Source: Frankiales bacterium (GTDB taxonomy: Bacteria > Actinomycetota > Actinomycetes > Mycobacteriales > SCTD01). From it: a stretch of 13,539 bases of DNA. The DNA is taken from positions 1 to 13,539 of the forward strand of contig JAODNF010000275.1 of NCBI GenBank assembly GCA_025464915.1, written 5' to 3'. The position numbers and the translations under genes were made by a program. Below are positions 6,555 to 12,258 of the stretch, piece after piece. The first letter of the stretch is position 1. Every line of letters starts with the position of its first letter. The notes under the pieces are model-generated. The model was not told the DNA's origin, searched no databases, and saw nothing but the letters and a program-made list of their open reading frames with translations.

Positions 6555-6652
6555 GCACACAGAGTCGGACGCCGACCCCCAGAGGCTGCTGTGCCCTGGC
6601 TGGGGGATGGCTGTGAGCCCTGCTGGCGGTGGCAGGTCCTCCCCGTTGTCAC
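6551..6652 (-). CDS. Possible 33-codon upstream ORF coupled to the reductase gene
   Basis: GTG at 6652 lies about 9 bases after GGAAAG, a better-spaced ribosome-binding site than any seen for the reductase itself. The ORF runs 33 codons and ends in TGA (6553-6551), overlapping the reductase GTG in a GTGA junction like those at 4693-4696 and 7425-7428. The peptide begins MTTGRTCHRQQG, ends PTLCA, and is polar and basic with two cysteines. It matches no family I know. G/C at third positions is only about 70 per cent, lower than in neighbouring genes, so it may be translated for coupling or regulation and not for a conserved product. The alternative is an N-terminally extended reductase from GTG 6662, whose Shine-Dalgarno spacing would be too short. 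Confidence 0.33.
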   Translation of the reverse strand: MTTGRTCHRQQGSQPSPSQGTAASGGRRPTLCA

Positions 6653-6685
6653 GAGTGCTCACTTTCCTTACCCCGCAGCCGGAAC

Positions 6686-6710
6686 GCATTGCCCGCAGGT
6701 CTCCGGGTAG
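6686..6710 (+). promoter_or_regulatory. Possible sigma-B-type promoter of the envelope cassette
   Basis: GCAT (6686-6689), 15 bases, then GGGTAG (6705-6710) fits the actinobacterial stress sigma pattern GNNT-N14-16-GGGTA. Transcription would start near 6717, leaving a leader of about 35 bases with AGGAG at 6739-6743. The pattern is short and G-rich sequence is common here, so the assignment is tentative. Confidence 0.35.
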
Positions 6711-6750
6711 CGGGGCGGACAACGCATCCGGCGTCTGAAGGAGCTCTGCA

Positions 6751-7428
6751 GTGACAACACCCCTTTCCGCACCGTCCACCACAGCTACGGCCGCCGACGA
6801 GGCGGTCAAGGTCGGTTCGACCACAACCTCCGCGGCGAGCGACGTCGCAGGGGCCGCCGCGCACTCGGGTGCCGAGGTGGCCGGCGTCGCGAAGGAGCAG
6901 ACCGCACAGGTCCTCGGCGAGAGCATCGACCAGGCGAAGGACCTCGCGGGCAGCGTCGCCTCGACCGTGCAGGACCAGCTGAAGACCCAGACGGAGCGGG
7001 TCGGCGAGCAGCTGTCCAAGCTGAGCAGCCAGCTCACCGACGGCGACACCTCCGGCGTGGTCGGCCAGGTAATGACCGAGGCCGGGCAGCGGCTGCGCGG
7101 TCTCGCCGAGCACGTGCAGCAGGCCGGCCCCGAGGGGGTGCTGCAAGACCTGCGCAGCTATGCCAGGCGCAGTCCCGGTTCGTTCCTCCTCGGTGCAGCC
7201 GCAGCCGGGCTCGTGACCGGTCGGCTCGTCAAGGGGATCCAGGGGTCCTCGAACGGCTCGAGCTCCGCCGGCCGCGGCCGGGCGGCGGGCGCCGCGGACT
7301 TCGGAGGGTCCACGACCGTCCCTCCGCTGACGCCTCCGATCACCACGGCGACTCCCCCGCCGGTCGCTCCGGACCCGTACCCCCCGACCACCGTGATGGG
7401 CGCCGTCGTACCGGGAGGCACCCAGTGA
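6751..7428 (+). CDS. YtxH-like helical membrane-associated protein
   Basis: A 225-residue protein, first of a three-gene cassette. The start is GTG with AGGAG seven bases upstream. Residues 12-95 are Ala/Thr/Gln/Glu-rich amphipathic helix (EAVKVGSTTTSAASDVAGAA, then QDQLKTQTERVGEQLSKLSS), probably a coiled coil. Residues 112-141 contain QRLRGLAEHVQQAGPEGVLQ and DLRSYARRSPGSF, leading into one short membrane segment (143-160, FLLGAAAAGLVTGRLVKG). The tail is Ser/Gly- then Pro/Thr-rich and ends with DPYPPTT near the C-terminus. I know similar proteins only as neighbours of actinobacterial holin-like and DUF3618 genes; no biochemical role is established to my knowledge. The stop overlaps the next start as GTGA. 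Envelope or stress function is inferred from context. Confidence 0.82.
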   Translation: MTTPLSAPSTTATAADEAVKVGSTTTSAASDVAGAAAHSGAEVAGVAKEQTAQVLGESIDQAKDLAGSVASTVQDQLKTQTERVGEQLSKLSSQLTDGDTSGVVGQVMTEAGQRLRGLAEHVQQAGPEGVLQDLRSYARRSPGSFLLGAAAAGLVTGRLVKGIQGSSNGSSSAGRGRAAGAADFGGSTTVPPLTPPITTATPPPVAPDPYPPTTVMGAVVPGGTQ

Positions 7429-7829
7429 CCCGGCCGACCACCCCGTACCCGTCCGAGTCCGGCACTCCGCCCGTGGGTGACGCCTCCGTCGGACAGCTGA
7501 TCGGCGAGCTGGCGAGCGACCTGTCCACGCTGCTCCGGCAGGAGATGGAGCTGGCCAAGGCCGAGCTGAAGCAGGAGGTCTCCAAGGCTGGGAAGGGCGC
7601 CGGGCTGCTGGGCGGCGCCGGCTATGCCGGCCTGATGCTCGGCATCTGCGCCTCGCTCACGCTGATCTTCCTGCTCGACCTGGCGATGCCGCTCTGGATC
7701 GCCGCCCTGCTCGTCACCCTCGCGTGGGCGGCTGCCGGGTTCGTCATGTTCCAGAGCGGCCGCAAGCAGATCAAGACCGTGCACCCCACCCCGACCCAGA
7801 CGGTCGACAGCATCAAGGAGACGTTCTGA
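7425..7829 (+). CDS. Actinobacterial phage-holin-superfamily III-like protein (Holin-X type)
   Basis: A 134-residue small membrane protein. The N-terminal 18 residues are Pro/Ser/Thr-rich. An amphipathic helix follows (20-55: SVGQLIGELASDLSTLLRQE, MELAKAELKQEVSKAGKG), then two membrane helices (about 58-84 and 87-110) joined by the tight turn DLAMP, and a short basic tail. This matches the PF07332-type proteins, called holin-like by topology but encoded in ordinary actinobacterial chromosomes. It starts at GTG 7425 in a GTGA overlap with the previous gene, with GGGAGG six bases upstream. Its stop overlaps the next ATG by one base (TGATG). No lysis gene is nearby, so phage lysis is unlikely; membrane-stress or scaffolding work with its neighbours is more plausible. 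Confidence 0.87.
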   Translation: MTRPTTPYPSESGTPPVGDASVGQLIGELASDLSTLLRQEMELAKAELKQEVSKAGKGAGLLGGAGYAGLMLGICASLTLIFLLDLAMPLWIAALLVTLAWAAAGFVMFQSGRKQIKTVHPTPTQTVDSIKETF

Positions 7830-8563
7830 TGACCACCCGTCAGCCCGAGCAGATCCGTGCCGACATCGACCGGACCCGCGCCGAGATGCAGGCCGACGCC
7901 GATCGCCTCACCGAGAAGGTCACGCCGTCCAAGGTCGTCGAGCGCAAGGTCGAGGGCGTGAGGAGCGGCCTGTCCAACGCCAAGGACAAGGTGCTCGGCG
8001 TCGCCTCCGACGCCGGCAGCAGTGTGAGTGGCGGCGCCTCCTCGGTGGGGTCTTCCGTCGGGTCCGTCGGCTCCAGCGTCGGCGATGCCGCGGGCTCGGC
8101 CAAGGAGGCCGTCACCTCGGCGCCGGCGATCGCCAGGCAGCAGACGTCCGGCAGCCCGCTGATCGCCGCAGCGGTGGCGTTCGGGGTCGGCTACCTGGTG
8201 TCAGCGCTGCTGCCCTCGTCCGCGAAGGAGCAGCAGCTCGCCGCGCAGGCGAAGGACACGGTCGCGGAGCCGCTCAAGGAGACGCTGAAGCAGTCCGCGG
8301 GGGAGATCAAGGACGAGTTGGTCCCGCAGGCCACCGACGCCGCCAACGCGGTCAGGGAGGCCGGGACGTCGGCGGCCCAGACCGTCAAGGAGACGGCGAC
8401 GGGCGCGGCCGACGACGTGAAGCAGACCGCGACCGAGGCTGCCGGCACCGTCAAGGAGCAGGCTGCCGACAGCGCGCAGCAGGTGAAGGACGGCCCGTCC
8501 TCGGACCCCTACCCGACGACGTCCGCACCCACGGTGGCCCCGCCGGGGACGCCGGGGATCTGA
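7829..8563 (+). CDS. DUF3618 protein with C-terminal 11-residue LEA-like repeats
   Basis: A 244-residue protein. The N-terminal DUF3618 domain (about 4-45) reads QPEQIRADIDRTRAEMQADA then DRLTEKVTPSKVVERKVEG. A Gly/Ser/Val low-complexity stretch (62-90) follows, then a membrane segment (109-129, SPLIAAAVAFGVGYLVSALL), and a long charged Ala/Lys/Glu helix (132-222) with five valines exactly 11 residues apart. The tail carries DPYPTTS, echoing the tail of the first cassette protein. The ATG at 7829 was chosen because AAGGAG (7815-7820) precedes it by eight bases and it overlaps the holin-like stop; the open frame further upstream is antisense-like filler. The molecular role is unknown. Membrane anchoring with a desiccation/stress-type helical domain is inferred. 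Confidence 0.88.
   Translation: MTTRQPEQIRADIDRTRAEMQADADRLTEKVTPSKVVERKVEGVRSGLSNAKDKVLGVASDAGSSVSGGASSVGSSVGSVGSSVGDAAGSAKEAVTSAPAIARQQTSGSPLIAAAVAFGVGYLVSALLPSSAKEQQLAAQAKDTVAEPLKETLKQSAGEIKDELVPQATDAANAVREAGTSAAQTVKETATGAADDVKQTATEAAGTVKEQAADSAQQVKDGPSSDPYPTTSAPTVAPPGTPGI
8351..8488 (+). repeat. Tandem 11-codon repeats within the DUF3618 gene
   Basis: Residues 175-220 repeat with an 11-residue period. Val175, 186, 197, 208 and 219 each begin a V-[KR]-[EQD] unit, followed mostly by A, T, D and G (for example VKETATGAADD, VKQTATEAAGT, VKEQAADSAQQ). Eleven-residue periodicity of this composition is the hallmark of group 3 LEA proteins and other right-handed or lipid-binding helices. The DNA units are diverged at third positions, so the repeat is old or held by selection on protein. 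Confidence 0.8.
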
Positions 8564-8566
8564 GGG

Positions 8567-9007
8567 CTACGGGACCGGACCGCCCGTCTTGGTGTCGAGG
8601 CTCTGCGCGTGACGCTCCGTCTCCTTCGCGACAGCGAGGATCTCTGCGGCGAGGGCCAGCAGGCGCGTGGTCAGCTCCGTGACCCGTCCCGCCTTCGCGT
8701 CCGTGGAGGTGGCGACATCACGCAGCTGCACGCCGAGACGCTCGAGGGCGGCGGTGCGGTCCCGGGTGTCCATCGCGAGGTCACGGGTCTGCTCGGCGAC
8801 CTTCAGCTGCTGCTGGGCCAGGTCGCGCGTCTGTCGCGCGATCTCGACCTGCTCGCGCAGGGTGACCAGCTGGGCGCTGATGAGCTGGCGCTGGGCGGAG
8901 ATGTCGTCGTGGGTGTCCTTGGCTGGACCGGCGGCCGCGGCGGCCAGCCCGCCGACGAGCACGAGGCCGGCGAGCGCGGCGGTGAGGCGGACGGAGGGCA
9001 GAGGCAT
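8567..9007 (-). CDS. Exported or membrane-anchored coiled-coil protein, unknown function
   Basis: A 146-residue protein of no family I recognise. An N-terminal hydrophobic segment (residues 6-27, VRLTAALAGLVLVGGLAAAA) acts as signal or anchor. Nearly all the rest is predicted helix with heptads: QTRDLA occurs at 59-64 and again at 73-78, two heptads apart, within a Gln/Arg/Asp-rich segment that should form a parallel coiled coil. It ends TKTGGPVP and has no cysteines. The stop is three bases from the stop of the converging DUF3618 gene, so both transcripts must read into each other. The start ATG has no clear Shine-Dalgarno site but is preceded by GGGTAGCCCT at a spacing shared with the DUF5709 gene. 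Proximity to the envelope cassette suggests a related envelope role, by inference only. Confidence 0.75.
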   Translation of the reverse strand: MPLPSVRLTAALAGLVLVGGLAAAAAGPAKDTHDDISAQRQLISAQLVTLREQVEIARQTRDLAQQQLKVAEQTRDLAMDTRDRTAALERLGVQLRDVATSTDAKAGRVTELTTRLLALAAEILAVAKETERHAQSLDTKTGGPVP

Positions 9008-9016
9008 GGCCGAGGG

Positions 9017-9042
9017 CTACCCGCTCGGCGATCACTGAAGAC
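9017..9042 (-). promoter_or_regulatory. Possible sigma-B-type promoter of the coiled-coil gene
   Basis: On the minus strand GTCT (9042-9039), 16 bases, then GGGTAG (9022-9017) fits GNNT-N14-16-GGGTA. GGGTAG continues as GGGTAGCCCT and stands five bases from the ATG at 9007, so the mRNA would be leaderless or nearly so. The element is repeated in sequence and spacing before the DUF5709 gene. Confidence 0.38.
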
Positions 9043-9057
9043 GACGACTCCGGTGGT

Positions 9058-9942
9058 ATGGCGCACGAGAGGCTCGACCGGATGAGGCGCGTGGATGCCG
9101 CGGTGGTCGGGGGTGGTCCTGCCGGGCTGGCCGCCGCGCTCTGGCTCGCCCGCTACCGCCGATCGGTCGTCGTCCTCGACGGGGGCGACCACCGGTCGGA
9201 CGCGGTCGAGCAGTCCCACGGCTACCTGGGACGCGACCCGCAGCGGCCGGCCGAGCTGCTGGCCCGTGGCCGTGAGGAGCTGCTGGCCTACCCGCACGCC
9301 GGCGTCGAGGACGTGCGGGTCGACGCCATCACCCGCGTCGGCGACGGGTTCGAGCTCTGCGGCCTTCACGCGCGCAGGCTGCTCCTCGCCTGCGGCGTCC
9401 GGGACGTGCTGCCGGACGTCGCAGGGATCGAGGAGCACTACGGGCGGTCGGTCTTCCACTGCCCGTCCTGCGACGGGTACGAGGCGAGGGACCGAGACAT
9501 CCTGGTGCTCGGCTGGGACCCGCACGTGGCCGGCTTCGCCGCGACCCTGCTGACCTGGGCGCGGTCCGTGACGGTCGTGACCAACGGCCACGCCTTCCGG
9601 GGTGATCAGGTCGAGCCGGGGATCCGTGTGCTCGAGGCCGACGCCGTGCGCTTCCTGGGCGAGCGCGGCGACCTGCGGGGGGTGGAGCTGGACACCGGCG
9701 AGGAGGTCAAGACGACGCACGTCTTCTTCTCCGTCGCGCACGCGCCGCGCAACCGGCTCGCCGAGAGCCTCGGCTGCGAGACCGATGCGGACGGGTACGT
9801 CGTGGTGGACGACTGCGGACGGACGAGCGTCGAGAACGTCTACGCGGCAGGCGATCTCGTCCCAGGGCTGCAGCTCGTCCAGGTCGCCGCCGCCACGGGG
9901 ACGGTGGCAGGGGTCGCGGCCGCGACGTCGCTCACAGGCTGA
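9058..9942 (+). CDS. Thioredoxin-reductase-like FAD oxidoreductase with CPSC motif
   Basis: A 294-residue flavoprotein. The FAD-binding dinucleotide fold is intact (VVGGGPAGLAAALWLARYRR, 16-35), as is the late FAD motif NVYAAGDL (260-267). The redox pair Cys135/Cys138 lies in CPSCDGYE, placed as in low-molecular-weight thioredoxin reductases. The second nucleotide fold is unusual: ILVLGWDPHVAGFAATLL (148-165) lacks the usual GGGxSA, and the segment where HRRxxxR binds the NADPH phosphate reads TNGHAFRGD. The electron donor may therefore not be NADPH, and the partner may not be thioredoxin. The start at 9058 has a poor ribosome-binding site; ATG 9082 (Met9), with GAGAGG about 11 bases upstream, would put the start right before RVDAAVVGGG and is a good alternative. 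The 3' end overlaps the converging helicase gene by 11 bases. Confidence 0.86.
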   Translation: MAHERLDRMRRVDAAVVGGGPAGLAAALWLARYRRSVVVLDGGDHRSDAVEQSHGYLGRDPQRPAELLARGREELLAYPHAGVEDVRVDAITRVGDGFELCGLHARRLLLACGVRDVLPDVAGIEEHYGRSVFHCPSCDGYEARDRDILVLGWDPHVAGFAATLLTWARSVTVVTNGHAFRGDQVEPGIRVLEADAVRFLGERGDLRGVELDTGEEVKTTHVFFSVAHAPRNRLAESLGCETDADGYVVVDDCGRTSVENVYAAGDLVPGLQLVQVAAATGTVAGVAAATSLTG

Positions 9943-11551
9943 CGAGGGACAGCAGGCCGTTCTCCACCACGGTGTCGAGGACGAGGGTGCGATAGCCGAC
10001 GGTCTCGAACAGCACCGTGATGCGGTCGCCGGCGTACTGCATGACGACGCCCCTGCCCCACTCGACGTGCTCGACGGTGGACTGCAGCCCGAACGGGGAG
10101 TCGATGGCCTCCTGCACGGCCGTGGAGGCGCCCGCCAGGCACCGGTCGCAGTTGCCGCACGGCTCGGTGAGCTCCTCGCCGAAGTAGCCGAGCAGGAACT
10201 GGCGGCGACAGCCCGTCGTCTCTGCGTACCCGCGCATCATCTCGACCCGCGACCGCTCGACGAGCCGGTGCCGCTCGGCCACCTCGGCCGCGTCGCACGC
10301 TGCCCGCGCCGGGTCGGCCTCGCCCGCGACGCTGCCGTCCTCGAGCACCTCGACAGCGCCCGCCTGCTCGAGCAGGTTCACCACGGAGGTGACGCGGGTG
10401 GGACTCAGGTGCATCTCCTCGGCGAGCGCCTTGGGAGCCACCGGCCCAGGCGCGTGGGCGATCAGGGCGGCGGCTCTCCGCAGCACGTCGACGTCCGGCG
10501 CGCCCGACGCGAAGAACCTCCGCAGACCGAGGTCTGCCTCCCGGTAGAACAGCACCGCGACGGCCGGCTCCCCGTCGCGGCCGGCCCGGCCCATCTCCTG
10601 GTAGTAGCTGTCGACGCTGTCCGCGACCTCTGCGTGCACGACGAAGCGGACATCGCTCTTGTCGATGCCCATCCCGAACGCGGTCGTGGCGACGACCACG
10701 TCGAGGTCGCCGTCCATGAAGCGCTGCTGCACCTCGTCACGGACCGGCCTCCTCATGCCGGCGTGGTAAGCGGCGCTGCTCAGGCCGAGCTCCGCGAGCG
10801 CTGCGGCGTAGCGCTCGGCCGAGGCGCGGGTCGCGGTGTACAGGATCCCAGGCTTCACCTCGCCCATCACCCGGAGCACGACCGCCTCCCGGCGCTGGCC
10901 GTCCTCCCGCACGTCCTCGACCAGGAGCTGCAGGTTGGGACGGTCGAAGCCGCGGACGACCTCCAACGGGTCCCGCATGCCCAGGCGTGCCACGATCTCC
11001 GCCCGGACCGGCGGTGATGCGGTGGCGGTGAGCGCGAGGACCGGCGGTCGTCCGACCGCGTCGATGACATGGGACAGCCTCAGGTAGTCCGGCCGGAAGT
11101 CGTGACCCCAGGAGCACAGGCAGTGCGCCTCGTCGACGACGAGCAGCGCCGGGCCGCCCTGCACCAGCGCCGGCAGCACGTCCCCCGACCCGAGCTGCTC
11201 GGGCGCGAGGAAGACGAAGTCGACCGCGGCCTCCCGCACCTGCGCGAGCGCCTCACGCCTCGCGGTCACGGACAGCCCGCTGTTGAGCTGCACCGCGCGC
11301 ACCCCCGGCCGCGAGCGCAGCGCCTGCACCTGGTCGTGCTGGAGCGCGACCAGCGGGCTGACCACGACGACCATGCCGTCGAGCACGACGCCGGGCACCT
11401 GGTAGGTCGCGCTCTTGCCGCTCCCCGTCGGCATGACCGCGAGGACGTCCCGGCCGGCGCCGACCGCCTCCATCGCCTCGAGCTGCCCCGGCCGGAGTCG
11501 CTCCCACCCGAAGACGTCCCGCGCGGCGGCGCGCAGCTGCTCGGCTGGCAT
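9932..11551 (-). CDS. recQ: RecQ-family ATP-dependent DNA helicase
   Basis: A 539-residue SF2 3'-5' helicase. Motif 0 is FGWERLRPGQLEAM (14-27), Walker A MPTGSGKS (40-47), the DEAH box with aromatic-rich loop DEAHCLCSWGHDFRPDY (140-156), motif III LALTATAS (172-179), motif V VATTAFGMGIDKSDVRFVVH (287-306) and motif VI YYQEMGRAGRDG (316-327). A winged-helix-like part follows (about 355-405). Then come zinc-site cysteines 448, 465, 468 and 471, with the same spacing (17, 3, 3) as in E. coli RecQ, though here they come after the winged-helix-like region. There is no HRDC domain. The C-terminus (about 491-532, VEHVEWGRGVVMQYAGDRIT, then VLFETVGYRTL) looks like the small tudor-like domain at the end of PcrA/UvrD. 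The likely role is DNA repair or fork processing. It diverges from idi, with only 34 bases between start codons and no clear Shine-Dalgarno site. Confidence 0.93.
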   Translation of the reverse strand: MPAEQLRAAARDVFGWERLRPGQLEAMEAVGAGRDVLAVMPTGSGKSATYQVPGVVLDGMVVVVSPLVALQHDQVQALRSRPGVRAVQLNSGLSVTARREALAQVREAAVDFVFLAPEQLGSGDVLPALVQGGPALLVVDEAHCLCSWGHDFRPDYLRLSHVIDAVGRPPVLALTATASPPVRAEIVARLGMRDPLEVVRGFDRPNLQLLVEDVREDGQRREAVVLRVMGEVKPGILYTATRASAERYAAALAELGLSSAAYHAGMRRPVRDEVQQRFMDGDLDVVVATTAFGMGIDKSDVRFVVHAEVADSVDSYYQEMGRAGRDGEPAVAVLFYREADLGLRRFFASGAPDVDVLRRAAALIAHAPGPVAPKALAEEMHLSPTRVTSVVNLLEQAGAVEVLEDGSVAGEADPARAACDAAEVAERHRLVERSRVEMMRGYAETTGCRRQFLLGYFGEELTEPCGNCDRCLAGASTAVQEAIDSPFGLQSTVEHVEWGRGVVMQYAGDRITVLFETVGYRTLVLDTVVENGLLSLVSL

Positions 11552-11585
11552 GCTTCAGCGAGCGCAGGCGAGGAAGGCGGTGGTC

Positions 11586-12125
11586 ATGGCAGCTCCTGAA
11601 GACGCGTCGGAACCTCCCCTCGTTGCCGGAGAGCAAACGGTCGTGCTGCACGGCTCGGGCCAGCGGATGGCCAAGCTCGCCGCGCACCAGGCGCCGGGCC
11701 ACCTGCACGAGGCGTTCTCCGTGCTGCTCCTCGACGGCGACCGGACCCTGCTGCAGAAGCGCGCCGCGTCGAAGTACCACTTCCCCGGTCTCTGGACCAA
11801 CGCCTGCTGCAGCCACCCGACCTCGACCGACGTGGTCGCCGAGGCCGAGGCGCGACTGATGTTCGAGGTCGGGGTGGAGGCCTCGCTGGAGGTGGTCGGG
11901 TCCTTCACCTACCGGGCGACCGACCCTGCGAGCGGCCTGGTCGAGCACGAGCACGACACCGTCCTGGTGGGCCGCACCGCCGCTGCCGGCGACCCCAACC
12001 CCGACGAGGTGTCCGAGCTCCGCTGGGTCTCGCTCGCTGAGCTGGACGCTGAGCTCGCCTCCCACCCGGAGGCCTTCACGCCCTGGCTGACCGGCGTGCT
12101 CGACTGCGTCCGCGCCCGGCGCTAG
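11586..12125 (+). CDS. idi: Isopentenyl-diphosphate delta-isomerase, type I
   Basis: A 179-residue Nudix-fold enzyme interconverting IPP and DMAPP for isoprenoid synthesis. Metal ligands His34 and His41 lie in AAHQAPGHLHEAF, spaced as in E. coli Idi. Catalytic Cys75 is in WTNACCSHP, with His77 next, and the Glu pair 120/122 is in LVEHEHD. The Nudix helix keeps Glu94 (ARLMFEVGVEA), although the first residue of the usual RRL is Ala. The ATG at 11586 is supported by AGGAAGG eight bases upstream; an in-frame ATG at 11550 would overlap the divergent recQ start and is less likely. No other isoprenoid gene lies nearby. A methylerythritol-phosphate pathway host would use this only to balance IPP and DMAPP, which is general knowledge and not shown here. 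It converges on the tRNA-Asn gene. Confidence 0.95.
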   Translation: MAAPEDASEPPLVAGEQTVVLHGSGQRMAKLAAHQAPGHLHEAFSVLLLDGDRTLLQKRAASKYHFPGLWTNACCSHPTSTDVVAEAEARLMFEVGVEASLEVVGSFTYRATDPASGLVEHEHDTVLVGRTAAAGDPNPDEVSELRWVSLAELDAELASHPEAFTPWLTGVLDCVRARR

Positions 12126-12135
12126 CGGGACGGTG

Positions 12136-12211
12136 TGGCTCCCCCATCTGGACTTGAACCAGAAACCCTTCGATTAACAGTCGAATGCTCTGCCAATTGA
12201 GCTATGGGGGA
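12136..12211 (-). tRNA. trnN: tRNA-Asn (anticodon GTT)
   Basis: On the minus strand all arms fold. The acceptor is TCCCCCA/TGGGGGA and the D arm GCTC/GAGC. The anticodon stem TTCGA/TCGAA holds loop CTGTTAA (anticodon GTT at 12178-12176). The T arm is TCTGG-TTCAAGT-CCAGA and the discriminator base is G. The body is 73 bases (12139-12211), and the CCA end appears to be encoded (12138-12136). A possible -10 TATCGT (12228-12223) lies upstream. The 3' end lies 10 bases beyond the idi stop. Confidence 0.97.
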
Positions 12212-12222
12212 TGGCGCGGAAA

Positions 12223-12228
12223 ACGATA
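12223..12228 (-). promoter_or_regulatory. Possible -10 box of tRNA-Asn
   Basis: TATCGT on the minus strand fits TANNNT. Initiation about 7 bases downstream would give a 5' leader of only a few bases before the mature end at 12211. No -35 match was found. Confidence 0.4.
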
Positions 12229-12243
12229 GCGCAGCGCGAGACG

Positions 12244-12253
12244 GGGTAGCCCT
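12244..12253 (+). promoter_or_regulatory. GGGTAGCCCT element before the DUF5709 gene
   Basis: GGGTAGCCCT ends five bases before ATG 12259. The same ten bases at the same distance precede the ATG of the coiled-coil gene at 9007. GGGTA is the -10 hallmark of actinobacterial SigB/SigF promoters, and DUF5709 is often treated as a stress-type accessory gene. No GNNT match is found at 14-16 bases upstream, so the promoter reading is weaker here than at 9017-9042. Confidence 0.35.
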
Positions 12254-12258
12254 GGAAC

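Noticed and set aside
6668..6673. GGGTAA on the minus strand as a sigma-B -10 box for the reductase operon
   Set aside because: Transcription would begin after the Shine-Dalgarno site that it overlaps, and no GNNT element is at the right distance.
5193..6710. 505-codon plus-strand frame antisense to the reductase gene
   Set aside because: Its composition (Arg, Asp, His, Gly, Pro) is typical of antisense frames in GC-rich DNA; the minus-strand frame has heme, FAD and NAD(P) motifs.
6663..7049. N-terminal extension of the reductase to 624 residues
   Set aside because: This part is antisense to the YtxH-like gene, reads as Ser/Cys/Ala-rich filler, and crosses the divergent promoter region.
7724..7828. 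35-codon N-terminal extension of the DUF3618 protein
   Set aside because: It overlaps the holin-like gene out of frame; the ATG at 7829 has a well-spaced AAGGAG and the DUF3618 domain begins right after it.
7425..7829. Prophage remnant suggested by the holin-like protein
   Set aside because: No endolysin, structural or integrase gene is near, and this two-helix family is a standard chromosomal partner of DUF3618 in actinobacteria.
9602..11017. 471-codon plus-strand frame antisense to recQ
   Set aside because: No protein-like segments; the RecQ frame on the opposite strand has every helicase motif.
11550..11585. Earlier in-frame ATG for idi
   Set aside because: It would overlap the divergent recQ start and lacks a ribosome-binding site; ATG 11586 has AGGAAGG at eight bases.
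12136..12211. tRNA-Asn as an integration site for a mobile element
   Set aside because: No integrase, direct repeat of the tRNA 3' end, or compositional shift is seen on either side.
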